Positions 1 to 11,517 are shown, numbered from the stretch's first letter. The stretch: 64,000 nucleotides of DNA from Strigamia acuminata (GCA_949358305.1 OX442319.1:4154001-4218000); one strand, 5' to 3'. Made by a program: numbers and translations. Notes: a model not told the origin generated them from the letters alone.

Positions 1-1848
1 TCTTACTGCAAAATCTAATAAGTTGGCGGAAAGAACTTCCGTTTCCAAGCTGCCCATGTGGATGAGATTGGCTACAATGCGCAAAAAACGTCACCCGAAA
101 GCAAAAACGACAATATTCGCTATTTACCCAATAAACAGAGTGCATAGTTGCCTTCCAACGTGTTAAAAACAATGCGAACATTTTGGTCAGTCATGAGAAG
201 ATCCAACGAATGTTTAAATAATGCGTGCGAAGAAAACTGCGTAAGGCACTGCCCGGAAAAGATACGATTAAACGATTTAATTTGTCACGTATTTCAAGAA
301 TACCTCGGGTGACAGAAGCTGCAGATGGTGAATTAGGGCCGGCACCGATAAGATGTGCACGACGAAAGTTGTGAGGAGGTTGTCTGAGAATTGAGCCGAA
401 ATTAATGGGCTTTGAATAAATAAATAGAAAAAAAAAAGTTTAATACATATTTAATTTAATAGTAGTTGCATTCAAAAATAAAAATATTTTGTGTTTTACT
501 TCAATTTTAAACCAAAAATGACATCATTTCCTGTTTAAACCCATGTTAAAACTTAAAATACACTTAAACTAAAATTGTTATTTTAATTTTTGAATGCAGC
601 TAGTATTTTTTTTGACAATTATTTTATACCGTAACGCGAGAGTTATAATGGCGGCGATGGTTACTTGTTTAAGCGCGGGTTTCGTGCGGCCTAAGCCTTT
701 GATAAGTAGAATTTGCAGGGTTTGGTACAGTCCTTTCTGTACCAAATGCCCCATTATGTTTGCGCATAGTTGGTTCATTGGGGCCTTTAAAGCTTCATCT
801 GTAATCAAAATTAATTTTTAAATTTTTAATTTAATTATTATTATTATTTTTTTTTTTAGTTTTAACTGGATTTCATCTTTAGGATCTTCCAATTACTCGG
901 TGACGTGAATGAAACTAGAACGTGTAGATAAAGAGTGGCCAATTTTGCATCGCTTGGAAGTTCGGGCTTGAGTTGTTGCAGATATTTGCAGCTTTGCGTC
1001 GAGATGATTTTCACTTGTTGGATCCATTCGACCGCATCGTGTTTGGACAGTGCGATCGATATGTAATTAAACTGAAAGCAACGAAGCAAAATCAATGACA
1101 AAACAAAAGATGTATTTATAAATTCCAGACTTTTATTCACAAACATACCTTCATGTTGTCAGTATCAATACTAGACACGATGTATTTACAAATATGCTCG
1201 AATCTCTGCAAAAATATACAAACGTTTAACACAATTTGCGATCGGAGTTTGGGATCAGTTTCGCAAAACGCCGACCGCATAAATTCGGAGCGTCTTAAAT
1301 ATCTTTTCTTTATTGTGTGTTGCGTCCAGCGCCTCGTGGTCCTCCCCTGACAACCTCACGTCTATCCGCCATTCATTTTTAATACAAACCTAGTCGAAAC
1401 CTCACTAACGGCAACCCTAGTTAAAGTTTCGCACCTCTTTGTCAAGTTCTTCGTCGAAGACAATCAATGCCTTTTTGATCGCTTTATATACTTCTAGTGC
1501 TCCAACAGCTGCAATTGTAAACATTGTTTGTATCAGTTTGTGATTTGTAATGATGCAGTGCATACATTTGTCATTTGATGTTGCAAGTTTCATGACATCA
1601 TCAAACTCCTTCCTGATTCTAAGTCCAAGATTTCTGCGACTGGTGAACCCTCTGACATGGCGCTGGAATATTAAATTTTGGATATAAAAAATAACATGTT
1701 GTTGATTGAATTTTCAAATTGTATTTGTTTTTACTTGAATACAGATAGCTGCTTCCTCGCATTTCCGTTCAAAGGCTCTTTCCTGTCGTGCAGATTTCGC
1801 CTGCTCGAGGAATTTGTCCTTTTTGCTTGGCTCGTTTGGATTGAACAT
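1..1848 (-). CDS. UBE3B: UBE3B-type HECT E3 ubiquitin ligase, N-terminal half (gene runs off the left edge)
   Basis: Only the amino-terminal part of a UBE3B-like E3 ligase is present; the HECT catalytic domain would lie left of position 1. Exons read on the minus strand: 1848-1735 (start [15 protein letters not shown]-motif helix ending CEEAAICIQ), 1662-1566, 1508-1435, 1205-1149 ([12 protein letters not shown]), 1071-867 ([24 protein letters not shown]), 798-630 ([15 protein letters not shown]), 409-304 ([19 protein letters not shown]), 248-128 ([12 protein letters not shown]) and 71-1 ([13 protein letters not shown]). All phases join in frame, and each segment aligns in order with what I know of UBE3B. 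The family is a calmodulin-associated, mitochondria-linked HECT ligase. The intron between 409 and 630 holds a 140-bp MITE. Symbol given by family resemblance. Confidence 0.88.
462..603. mobile_element. MITE family A copy (about 140 bp), in a UBE3B intron
   Basis: A short non-coding element begins near GTAGTTGCATTCAAAAAT and ends near TTTTTGAATGCAGCTAG, so its ends are inverted repeats. The core carries the diagnostic stretches TTTTACTTCAATTTTAAACC and GACATCATTTCCTGTTTAAAC. The same element recurs at about 13926, 14305, 41134/41803 (split), 44756, 48503, 55613 and 55839 in either orientation. It has no coding capacity. The likely target duplication is TA. Confidence 0.85.
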
Positions 1849-2238
1849 TTTCATAAAACACTTGATTGGTTTACGACAAAAGTGATTAAGTCCACATTGC
1901 TCCTCAACCAAATGTCAAATGTAAACATTAGTCTTCACCAACTATTGATGGTTGTTGATAAGTGGTGTGTAGCTGACTTCCGGTTCCGAGTCCAACAGCG
2001 CCATTGGTGGCAGAAATCATTATTAGTCAATGGCATTTAGCGCGGTTTTTAACTGCTTTTCAAATAAAGATATTGAATTTATAGCAAATATTTATATACA
2101 TTAATTTTTTAATTTATTACACATAAAAGTGAATTATTTCTTTTTCACCAATGAGTTTAAAAAATAATAATTCTTGGATACATTGATTACATTTGGCATT
2201 ATTTTATGGTTTAAATTCTATGTCGACGTTGACTTTGT

Positions 2239-3226
2239 TTATTTTTTGTACTTACTGGAATTGCCAGTAGTTAAATCCAGTGTGTTGTCAATCTTTTTGT
2301 CAAATCTTGCTGAAATTGAGCGTGAGTGCGCCGCCACGGCCTTTTCTTCCATCGGCACATTTTTGGGCAATCTTCTTGCTGTCATTGATTTAGCAACTTC
2401 AGTTTCACTGCTTAAATTGTTGAGCTTATCATTCACTTGCAGATAGTATGAAAGCAAAATAGCCCAAATATAACACTGAAATGTTGAAACAGAGAAATTA
2501 ATCATAATTAGCGATAAACAAAAATTGCAAATATTTTTTTTTACCATAAAACAGCAAAACATGAAATCATATATAATGCTTTCAAATTGCTCCACAGTGG
2601 GACCATCAACTGGCGACACCTTTAACGTGAACATACAAATAAACACTAAAAATTTACACACGTGTGAATTTGATGCGTAACTCTAGAAAGTTTTCCAATT
2701 TTTTGCACTATGTGGAACAGGTCAGTTACAATAGCCATAAAAAGCAGAAATAAAGCCGGTATGACGAAACTGTAATAATGCTAAAAAGAAATACATTTTT
2801 TGTATGATTTAAATTCTCGAATCTACACTTACTTTAAGAACAGCTAGCAACAGAAATATCTCCACAAAAGCATTAACTCCAGCAAAACAAAAAGCAACTA
2901 TGGCTGTAACATGGTAGACTAACAAAAACTAAAATAAATAAAATAAAAAAAGTATTTTGACGAATGCCAAATACATTACTATTTAACTCTTCCGATTTTT
3001 CTCTATCGTTTTTCCACTCAGCCATCCAGATAAGCCAAAATCCCATCATAAGAACGAATAGTACATAATAAACCTACAAAAACACATCATCTTTAATATA
3101 ATCTCAACGTAGCTACGTTTCCTGTACTCCTATGAACAAAATGGCAGTCACTGCACCAGATCTTAATGAATAGTGGAAACAAAATGTTTCTAATCTTCTT
3201 AAAGACACTCGTGAACTAAAACCCAT
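2239..3226 (-). CDS. Four-transmembrane protein, LAPTM/pasiflora-like layout
   Basis: A spliced minus-strand gene of about six exons. It starts MGFSSRVSLRRLETF at 3226 and continues FCFHYSLRSGAVTAILFIGVQ, then VYYVLFVLMMGFWLIW (exon near 3075-2985), FLLVYHVTAIVAFCFAG (2929-2834), HYYSFVIPALFLLFMAIV (2780-2665), VSPVDGPTVEQFESIIYDF (about 2620-2545) and CYIWAILLSYYLQVNDKLNN with a polar basic tail ending TTGNSSKYKK at 2239. Four hydrophobic segments are separated by short loops. The Cys-rich start followed by S-L-R-S-G resembles four-pass proteins of the LAPTM/pasiflora kind in insects, but I cannot name the gene. Predicted membrane protein; the charged tail is probably cytosolic. The first donor (near 3115) is the least certain junction. 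Confidence 0.6.
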
Positions 3227-3530
3227 AGAAATAAATAATTACAAAGCCAAATAATTGTATTGTAAATAAATGAACTATACCTCATGCTTGTGTTTAACTT
3301 AATCTCTCAATAGTTTGGAACATGACAAAACAATGATTTTTAAGCTGGTTGTTGTCAGCCATTATGCTTTAAAAGAGATGTTGGTTTGTGTTTAACAAAA
3401 ATGTCCAAGCAAGAAAACCACTAAAATAATAATGTAGAAATTATTTTATTTACGTCATTTGTTACAAAATTTTATGCTAATTGATTTACATTAAAAATAA
3501 TTAAATTATGGTCGACTTTGTGGATTAAAA
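3227..3530. other. Short intergenic stretch
   Basis: Separates the four-transmembrane gene start (3226) from the LRRC40 stop (3531), both on the minus strand. It includes a possible non-coding 5' exon (about 3290-3363) of the four-transmembrane gene. No other gene was seen. Confidence 0.5.
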
Positions 3531-6001
3531 TTAATTGCTTGGAATTTTATTTCGCAGATAACTCAATACTTCTTCCGTTCCTTTCGCCAAAATGGTCAGA
3601 CGCGGCAGTTTGAAGAAGTTTCCTTCTAGATGTAAGGCTCTAGATCAAAACATCAAAAATTAATAACAATTTAATAGTTTGATGATTAAATAAACCTCAG
3701 CTGGATCAAGTTTCCCAATTCAGGAGGAACTTTGCAAATGTCATTGTTTTTCAGATCCAAAACCGACAAAAGTGGCAACGTCGACAAACCACCGACATCG
3801 ATCTCCTTAATTTGATTATCCGACGCGATAAGAATTTCCAATTTCGGTAACGAATACAAACAAGACGGAATCTGTTGAAACCTGCAAAAGAAAACAATTC
3901 ATTTTTAGAAATAAAATAATCCGACTTAACAAATTTGGTTTACTTATTATTAGCTATGCAAATTTCTCTGAGACACCCGAGTTTCGAAAATTCAGTCGGC
4001 AAAGTCTCGATGTAATTCGAGCTGAGCTCGAGGAATGCTAGACGCTCAGCCGACGACAGGAACGACGGAACCGTCGTTATTTGATTGCAACTCACATCCA
4101 GATCGCACAACCAATTGAATGTTTTCGACAAACTACACAATAACCACAAAACAAACGTCACAAATTACGAAATCGACCACACCATCAAAAACTCTACCAA
4201 TGTGGTATCTCTTTCAACAGATTTTTACTTAAAATTATGTTCGCGACCTCGCATTTTACGGCCGTTTCGATAAAACCGTCGGGAAGATGCGTGAACCGTT
4301 TATTACTCAAAGACAGTTGTTTGCTCCGACTAATAACGAACTCATCCAATTGCAGGACTTCCTGCGTGGCCACGCAATCCTCGCTCGGCGTTAATTTAGT
4401 TTGATCGGTAAGAATAATCATTTCGGGGTCTTCTTTCAACCGACTTCTAAGATATTTAAGTAAATGTGATGTCCCTTTCTATAAAATAATAAATATAATC
4501 ATCGAAAATATCAAAAAACATCTTTTACTTGAACTATGTCCCTCCGCACGGATTTCAGCGAATTTCCTTCCAACGACAAAGTGGACAATTGCGTCATAAC
4601 TCCCAAAATGGCCGGTAAACTATTTTTTAAAAACGAATTTTGTACATTTCTGATATCTAGAATTAAATTATACTCGTAAGTTTACTTCATCAAGTGATTG
4701 TTTGTAAGATCCAATCGCTCCAGAGCCGAGAGGATCGCGATGTCGTCGGGTATCGTAGCGATAAAGTTGTCGCGTAATTCGAGTATTTTGATGTCGATTA
4801 TGGGTTCGAATTCGTCGCGGCTTATCGAGTCGATAAGGTTGTTGCCGCAGTATAATTCCTATAGGTTTGTATAGGGAGTCCCAAAAATAACGCAAGATTT
4901 GAATTAGCCGCCATTTGTATATTAACTCAAATTCAATATTTTCGATATTGTTTACCTTTAGTTGAGAGCAGCCGATTAATCTTGGAAATTTTTTAAGTTG
5001 GTTATGACGTAGGTAGAGTTGTATCAAATTCGTGAGTTTGCCGAGATCCGGGGGAAGGATTGACAGCTTATTATTTGATAAATCAAGCATTTGCAAAGCT
5101 ATTTGTTTAAAAAATAATAATTATTCTATTAGAATTTGTTAACCACGGGTTTATTTCACCTCTAATAGCTCCAATTTCGTTCGGGATTTCTTTCAGGTTG
5201 TTGAACGATAAATTGAGTTTGCGTACATTCGATAGACGACCGACATTTTTCGGTAACTTTTGTAAATTGTTGTTTGACAAATTCTAAAACGAAATTTAAT
5301 TTAGCAAACTTATTTTCCGGCTTTTGTGAAGCATTTACCACTTCTTCTAACCGGTTTAGCTCCCCAATATCGGCGTTAATTTCGCCCAGCCGGTTGTGCT
5401 GAAGCAGTAAAGTGCGTAAACCGGTCAAACTGTACACACAGGACGGAATTTTTGGCAGCCGATTAAAACTGACATCTAGTTTAGTCAACTGTTTCAGACA
5501 AGCCATTGAATCAGGTAAATCAGTCAACTGGTTATCATGAATCTGTAAACAAAATAATCAAAATAATTAAATAAAATTAAAATTTAATCGATTTCTAAAT
5601 AATTCTGCGACCGTGGAATTACATCTAGGACTTGCAGGGCGACTAAGTTGACGATTTCACAAGAGATTTTCGTGATTTGGTTATTTGCGAGATTTAAGCG
5701 ACTTAAATCCACTTGGTCCCACCATTTATTGTCATCCGTTTCGTCCATTGAGTAGGAGAAAGATTTCACTTCTTGGTTGGATAATATATTGATATTCCAT
5801 ACTTTATCTGGAACTATGTAATAAGAACGTATTTTTTTAAATGAAAATAATTTTGGTGTTGGTCAGTTGTTATTTACCACACGTCCAGCCACGATTGCAC
5901 AGGTTGAGGGCGCCGCTTTTCCGCGCTTGCTTGACCAACTGTGGGTGCAGATCGGCCGATGCATCGGTCACAGGATTTGCGTTGCGGTCGTCCCAGTACA
6001 T
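3531..6001 (-). CDS. LRRC40: Leucine-rich repeat protein LRRC40
   Basis: A multi-exon leucine-rich repeat protein. The start at 6001 gives MYWDDRNANPVTDAS, followed by LVKQARKSGALNLCNRGW, the conserved N-terminal signature of LRRC40. Then come WWDQVDLSRLNLANNQITKI (5769-5600), repeats such as MTDLPDSMACLKQLTKLDVS (5527 on), LDLSNNKLSILPPDLGKLTN (5096 on), the central linker with FVISRSKQLSLSNKRFTHLP (near 4320) and the last repeats LDVSCNQITTVPSFL (near 4090). It ends LEGNFFKLPRLTILAKGTEE...YLRNKIPSN with stop 3531-3533, matching the family C-terminus. LRRC40 is a cytosolic or nuclear scaffold of unclear role. The intron around 4860-4915 contains a fragment of a mariner-type MITE also seen in CHID1. 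Confidence 0.88.
4866..4915. mobile_element. Fragment of mariner-type MITE family D in a LRRC40 intron
   Basis: The stretch AGGGAGTCCCAAAAATAACG followed by CAAGATTTGAATTA matches the left end of the element at 59186-59523 with few changes. Only one end is visible, so this is a truncated copy. Confidence 0.55.
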
Positions 6002-7128
6002 TGTAAATAACGATGTTTTAGATGCGATGTTTGGGGTTTAGTTTTCTTTGATGGATCTGGGAAGTGTGTTGTCCCCACCCACGGATTTACCGAGATAAGC
6101 ACAACCAATGATCGACGGGATTGATGGAGTGGAATCATGGTAGTTTTGGTGGTGTGGGTTTGTGCGGGAAAGTAATGATTGTTTGTGATTTTAATGTGGA
6201 ATTTTTATTGTTATTAATTTTGATGGTTTTATTGATGTTGTATTTTGTTTTTGGTTGGAGTTTGAGGGAGTTTGGTTTAAATAAATTGCGCAAATGCGCG
6301 CGCATGTTTTAGGAAATCCCGGGTAAATCCCGTGCGGTGGTGTTTGAAAATCTGTAGAAATCAGCGCGAAATTTAAAAATTATCAAATTAAGGTGTTGCT
6401 AAATTTATTAAATGAGATAAAAGAAAACCGTTATGTACTAGGAAATCAATTTAAAAAAAAGTTATTTTACTGTAAATCATTAGAAAAACTGTAAATCGTT
6501 CTAAAACATAAGCGTTAAATCAACCTTAGATCACGGAAAAAGCGTTAAATCAACCTTAAATCACGGAAAAAAAACGTAAATTAACCCTGAATCACTAAAA
6601 AAAAATTAAATCTACCATAAATCACAAAAAAAAAACATAATCAACTCAACCCTAAATAGTATGCTTGTGGTGTTACCACAGAATAATACAGAATGGACAC
6701 TTCACCGCCATATTGAAGATGGGCGGAGCCAATCGGCGACACAACTCCCTGGTGGTGGCGATGGTGGTTACACAAGTAAACAACGTAATAAATCAGTTTT
6801 AATGCCAATATTTGCGTGACAATCGCTTATGATGTAATTTTTCTGAAGATTTATTGGCGGAAAAATAAAAAATTGTTTCCTTTGTCAGTTTTCTGCAGTC
6901 ATTTTTATCTCTGGAGTGTTCTGACTCCATTTTCACACTTTCTTGTTACTTTATGATGCTCTTGACCCTGAGAGCGCCCCCCTGTATTTTTAGTTAAATA
7001 AAGCAGTCTCTTAAGTTTTAGCACATCCAACATGTTGCTTTCTTGACTCTCTCCATTTTATACATCGATTTTCATCATTGTTCATCGGCACCGCGATAGA
7101 AAACACATTAATCTCCATCACTTTTAAA
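6002..7128. other. Intergenic DNA with a degenerate tandem repeat; probable left part of the P-type transposon
   Basis: No host gene was seen. At 6480-6650 a 27-30 bp unit built on GTTAAATCAACCTTAAATCA is repeated imperfectly about five times. From about 6660 the sequence becomes less AT-rich and may be the 5' non-coding part of the P-like element, since the transposase starts at 7129. I could not define a terminal inverted repeat by eye. Confidence 0.4.
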
Positions 7129-9522
7129 ATGTCAAAATCAAAGGGACATCATTGCTCTGCCATTGGATGCTTGAACAATAGAGGAGCATGTCCAGGATTG
7201 TCTTTATTTCGATTTCCTAATGAAAAGGATGCTTTGAGGTAATGAAACAATAATAAAATAAATTTTAATAGTAATTAAAATTAAAAATTAAAAATTAAAA
7301 TACATTTTTTTTATGAAATTGTGCAATTAAATTTTATTCTTTTATCTCTTTACATATAAAAATGGCACAGATCTAAGCAGTGGATTATTAATTTAAGACG
7401 AAAAGACCTTGAAAATTTTGATGCAGCACATTTGCACGAGAATAATTATGTTTGTGCCAATCATTTTGAGCCATCTCAATTTATGAACATCAATGAGCGG
7501 AATAAATTGATTTGGAATGCCATTCCAACTATATTTGATGTTCCAAATCCACCAAAACCGCTGAATTTAAATTCTGAGAGAACACAGAGAGCCAAGAATA
7601 GAAGCCAATTAGAACCGTGGAAGCCCAAAAAAAGAAAATGTGATGGTAATCTATAAAAAAAAATTTTAAAATATGTAATTAATTAATGATAGTTATAATA
7701 AAATGCAGACATAGCTACCAGTTTAGAAGATGTCGTAGAGAATCCAGATCCCGAATCCGATCCCGAATCCTTTCCCGTGGAAGATGATTGTTCTGCAAAC
7801 ATGGCTTCATGTAGTGCTACCAATCAAGATTCCTCGTCATCGTGGGATTATAAGCGAAAAATTGAAAGCTTATCTCAAAAATTGGAAGCAGCTAACAATA
7901 CAATCAAATTACTTACTCAAAAAGTGCACCGATTGGAGCAGAAACTAAATGAAGCAAAAACAAATAACAGCTGTGACGCCACGTCTTCAAACATTCCTTT
8001 GCCAGATGAGATAATTGAATACGCATCGCATCATCTGTCTGGATTGCAACTAGCATTTGTTGCAAATCAACTAAAATTTTCAAGCAGCAATAAGCATGCT
8101 AGGCGGTGGACGAATGAGGATAAGCAGCTGGCTTTAGCTTGGCATTTCATGAGCCCCAAGTCGTATCGTTTTGCAAACAAAATTTTCTGCCTCCCGAGTG
8201 AGAGGTCACTGCGTAGATGGGTAGAAGGCATCGAAATCAGACCTGGAACAAAAACTGATGTCATCAACATTTTAAAACTAAAAGCCAAAGCATTATCATC
8301 TACCAACCGAGTTTGTGCCATTATGTTTGATGACATGTCTTTAAAACTGGACCTACACTACAATTGTGATCAAGATGTAGTTGAAGGTCTAGAAAATTCA
8401 ACCAGAAATGTGGCCACTCACAGCAATGTAATTTTGGCGAGGGGATTGAATATGAACTGGAAGCAAGCAGTCACTTACAACTTGACTTGCCAAGGAGTCA
8501 CCAGCCAGCAATTAAGTGAAACATTGAAAGAAACCCTTCAATTGTTAAAAGATGCAAACTTAACTGTGAAGCTGTTTGTGTGTGATCAGGGTGCAAGTAA
8601 TTTGCAGTATTTTAAAGAGGAATTAGATGTTACCATCGAGAAACCCTATTTTGAGTTTGGCAATGAAAAGGTGTATTGCATTTATGATGTTCCACATTTA
8701 TTTAAAAATATAAGAAATTGCTTGCATGCTCATGACATTGAATTTGATGGGAAAATTGCAAAATGGCAGCATATACGCAATTTCTTTGAACATGATAAAT
8801 GCATGCCAGTTCAAGCTGCACCAAAATTAACTCCAGCTCATATCGATCCTCCTCCATTTCAAAGAATGAAAGTGCGCTTGGCCACACAAGTTTTTAGCCA
8901 CTCAGTGTATGCAGGAATGATGATGCATACTGCAACAAGTAAATACAATTTTAATAAATAAATAAATAAATAACATTTATCACTTATTTCTGGTTTAGAA
9001 TTGTCACCACCTGATGCAACTCACACTGCACAGTTCATCTTCACATTGGATAAGTTGTTTGATGTCCTTAACAGCAGCAAGTTGAAGGATCCAAAAGAAA
9101 TGCGACAGCATCTGACAGATGGAACTGGTAATAAAAATAAATAATAAAAATAAATTCACGATGATATTATAATGATACTTTTAACTCTAGGACAAATTGA
9201 ATTCTTAAAATTTGCTGTGCAGTGGATTGATTCAATCAAGGTGGTTGGCAGTAAACGTAAATACAATTGTTTCAGCGGTCTGAAGCAAACAATCATTGGT
9301 ATACTGATGCTGTGGGATGACTTGAAAATTAATTACGACTTCAAATCTCTTGCTACAAGAAGATGTAACCAAGATCCAGTTGAGAATTTCTTTTCCACCG
9401 TTAGGCAGCATGGTGGCTGTAATGATGCACCAACACCAACACAATTCAATCAGATCTTCAAAAAAATTGTCATTAATTCCTTACTCAAATCAAGTACTGC
9501 ATGGAATCAAGGACAACTTTGA
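7129..9522 (+). CDS. P-element / THAP9-type transposase, five exons in frame
   Basis: Exons 7129-7238, 7371-7645, 7709-8938, 8999-9127 and 9191-9522 join with GT/AG introns to 2076 nt, 691 residues, without a stop. Order: THAP zinc-binding domain (CSAIGC near residue 9, VCANHF near residue 70, then a P-rich end), a coiled coil (about residues 150-195, LSQKLEAANNTIKLL), and the P-type catalytic core with MFDDMSLKLDLHYN, LFVCDQGASNLQYF, YDVPHLFKNIRN and the C-terminal DPVENFFSTVRQHGG. These are the acidic and PHL-K-RN signatures of P transposases. Known members cut and paste DNA using GTP. Length is close to the 751 residues of the Drosophila P protein. It is plausibly functional or only recently silenced; domestication as a host THAP gene is the alternative. 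THAP exon 1 preceding a separate second exon is normal for THAP genes. Confidence 0.9.
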
Positions 9523-9537
9523 ATCACAGGTGGCGCC

Positions 9538-9558
9538 ACTAGCTGCATTCAAAAAGTT
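9538..9558. mobile_element. Possible remnant end of MITE family A
   Basis: The sequence ACTAGCTGCATTCAAAAA matches one terminus of the 140-bp family A MITE, but no matching body follows. It lies just behind the transposase stop. Confidence 0.35.
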
Positions 9559-9664
9559 GTGTTAATAAAATAAAACTTCCAATATTTTTGAATTTTCATA
9601 AATCTTCCAAACTAAGTCAAAACAGTTTCTTTTTATTAAAGGCTTTTATTTAACTTACCTTGAA

Positions 9665-9665
<1 letters not shown>

Positions 9666-9699
<34 letters not shown>

Positions 9700-9700
9700 T
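9666..9700. repeat. (TGTC)n microsatellite
   Basis: About eight consecutive TGTC/GTCT units. They generate an ORF starting MSVCLSVCLSV, which is a shadow of the repeat and not a gene. Confidence 0.9.
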
Positions 9701-10658
9701 TCAACTTCCGGTTTGTCTAATTTTGGGTGTTTTTTCCAAAAATCAATTCACCGTAACAAAAAATTAAAATTTGGGTTTCGTACCGCCCTAGAACAGGTCA
9801 TTCTACACATTATGAAAAAAAGAAATAAAAAAAAGACTCATTTTTCGGCGCTGTGGACTGGAAGTACGAATGCTGAAAACTCTGATTTACGGCAAACTTT
9901 AAGCATACCGGAGCGCCACCTGGCGGAACCCGTGTTCTTTAATGTTCGCCCGATACGAATTTTGATGTTTTCGGCACTAAAAAAGGATTTAAAAATCCTG
10001 AAACCACGCTCATTTGATTGGAAATTGCATTCTGCACAAGTCTGTATGTTTCTTTTTTCGATTCGGTAAAAAAAAAAAAGTTTTTTTTACGATTGTAGCC
10101 GGCTACCGCATGGTCAATTAGTAAGAAATTTGAATTTAGCCATAAAAACAAAAAATATGAAAAATGAACGGTTTAAAAATTTAAAAACATGTTTCCTGTG
10201 CAGAATTTGCCGCTCTTTCAAATGGTGCTGATAACTTTTTGATCTGAGCTACATTTTTTTTTTTTGCTAAAAAATGATTTGTCATTTGACAAATTTTTAG
10301 CATAGATTCAAATTTATCAGGGATACAGCATAAAAGCCTTTTTCAAAAACGTAGTTTTTTTGGTTTACTTGTTAGTTTTTTCAAAAACGGTTCATTTTTG
10401 CTTCGAAATATGTTTTTGGTGGTCGATTTTCGATTTTTGTAGTTCTTAACCACACGATGGTCCGAGTGGCCATTTTAACAGTGTTCAAAACTTTGGGTTT
10501 TCAGATTTCTAAAAGATCTTGTGGTGTTTGCCACTTCATTTGAATCAAAAAACAGTATCGTTGGTCTTTTTGTCAAAAACGATCGTTTTTTGTGGCAAAT
10601 AATTACGTGCGGCAATAAACCATGCGCCATTTTAGTTTTTCAAATTTGAAAAAGAGGA
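9700..10658. other. AT-rich intergenic DNA without a supported gene
   Basis: Poly-T/poly-A rich DNA with GTTTTTTTT and AAAACG motifs. The ORFs here are low-complexity and have no recognisable domain. It may hold the 3' flank of the P-like element, but I could not place its right terminus. Confidence 0.4.
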
Positions 10659-10727
10659 ATCCAGAAATCCAATCAATAAACACCATTTCAGGTGTCAGTA
10701 AAACCCCAATCGATTGGATTTCTGGAT
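10659..10727. repeat. 16-bp perfect inverted repeat upstream of the coiled-coil gene
   Basis: ATCCAGAAATCCAATC at 10659-10674 is the exact reverse complement of GATTGGATTTCTGGAT at 10712-10727, with a 37-nt spacer. It could be a small hairpin, a foldback remnant or a paired protein-binding site; its right arm includes a reverse CCAAT box. Confidence 0.7.
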
Positions 10728-10890
10728 GTCTCTTTCAACAAGTAGGTTTGGAATTTGGATTGGACAATACACATTTCAATTGTATTGGTCAAATTCGACA
10801 CTGATTGGTCGAGTGACCCGTCACGTCTACAGCACATGATATCTATTTGGGGTATATAAACCCCAACTATTGTTGAACAAAATCATCAGT
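10712..10890 (+). promoter_or_regulatory. Core promoter with four ATTGG (reverse CCAAT) boxes, TATA box and TCAGT initiator
   Basis: ATTGG occurs at 10713, 10759, 10784 and 10804, at roughly 20-45 bp spacing. TATATAAA lies at 10853-10860 inside the palindrome GGGGTATATAAACCCC. An arthropod initiator TCAGT at 10886-10890 is about 33 bp further on. The coding start follows at 10946. This is a textbook strong RNA polymerase II promoter layout, read directly from the sequence. Confidence 0.75.
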
Positions 10891-10945
10891 TGTTCTTTAA
10901 CATTGTCGTCAACACTCCATTCGTATTCGCATAACTTCAGCTAAA

Positions 10946-11365
10946 ATGGCCGCCGCCAGTGAATTTGAAGAATCCAATGCATGCCACATATCTGTTGATG
11001 AATTAGTCACCGCCGCTGAAGACTTAAAAAAGATTGAAGATGAATCCTATGAACAAACGCAGCAAAGGGTGGAGAAATTGCAGCAAATTAAGAAGAATCT
11101 TCAACTCAAGATCGCAGCCGAGTGTGATCGTAATAATCGTAAAATTCGTGAATTAAAAAAACAAGTAAGGAATTTAAAAAATCAACTGCCGAATTTAAAG
11201 ACGGAAAATGACGAAAATGACGAAAAAGCGGAATTAAAAACCTCAACCTACGTATACGAATTAAAAGAACAAGATTCGCGAAATCGATACGCGAATTTAA
11301 AGACGGAAAATGACGATGACGAATTAAAAGCCGAATTAAAAACCTTAACCTGCGTATTGTGCTGA
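10946..11365 (+). CDS. Small intronless coiled-coil protein (139 aa), unknown function
   Basis: MAAASEFEESNACHISVDEL opens a 139-residue frame following a clear TATA/Inr promoter. An AATAAA signal at 11409-11414 follows the stop. The protein is a charged coiled coil (residues about 25-90, with KLQQIKKNLQLKIAAE and RKIRELKKQVRNLKNQ). It ends in a duplicated acidic/basic module, NLKTENDENDEKAELKTSTY and NLKTENDDDELKAELKTLTC, and a terminal CVLC. No transmembrane segment or known domain is visible. No intron is needed. It could be a lineage-specific gene or the single gene of a small mobile element. The next gene, ZNHIT2, starts only 150 bp downstream on the same strand. Confidence 0.6.
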   Translation: MAAASEFEESNACHISVDELVTAAEDLKKIEDESYEQTQQRVEKLQQIKKNLQLKIAAECDRNNRKIRELKKQVRNLKNQLPNLKTENDENDEKAELKTSTYVYELKEQDSRNRYANLKTENDDDELKAELKTLTCVLC

Positions 11366-11408
11366 CCAATAGGAATTGAGCACATATTTTTACTAGTGTA
11401 TTGTTTTA

Positions 11409-11414
11409 AATAAA
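11409..11414 (+). terminator. AATAAA polyadenylation signal of the coiled-coil gene
   Basis: AATAAA lies 44 bp past the stop codon, with a GT-rich stretch (AGTTTTGTTG) just after, as expected for a cleavage site. Confidence 0.6.
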
Positions 11415-11517
11415 GTTTTGTTGAAAACCTAGTCATTGCATTGTAAATTTTTTACGATAAAAATTGCATTTTTCTAAATAGAAAAACTTGCAAACACGAT
11501 TCACGCACCACTAATCA

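Noticed and set aside
1215-1330. Upstream in-frame extension of a UBE3B exon
   Set aside because: The frame is open for some distance, but the TTTTTGCAG acceptor at 1206 restores the family order EELDKE then RFEHIC exactly; the extension does not match the family.
9668-10069. 133-codon ORF starting in the TGTC repeat
   Set aside because: The first residues are microsatellite and the rest has no domain or splice context.
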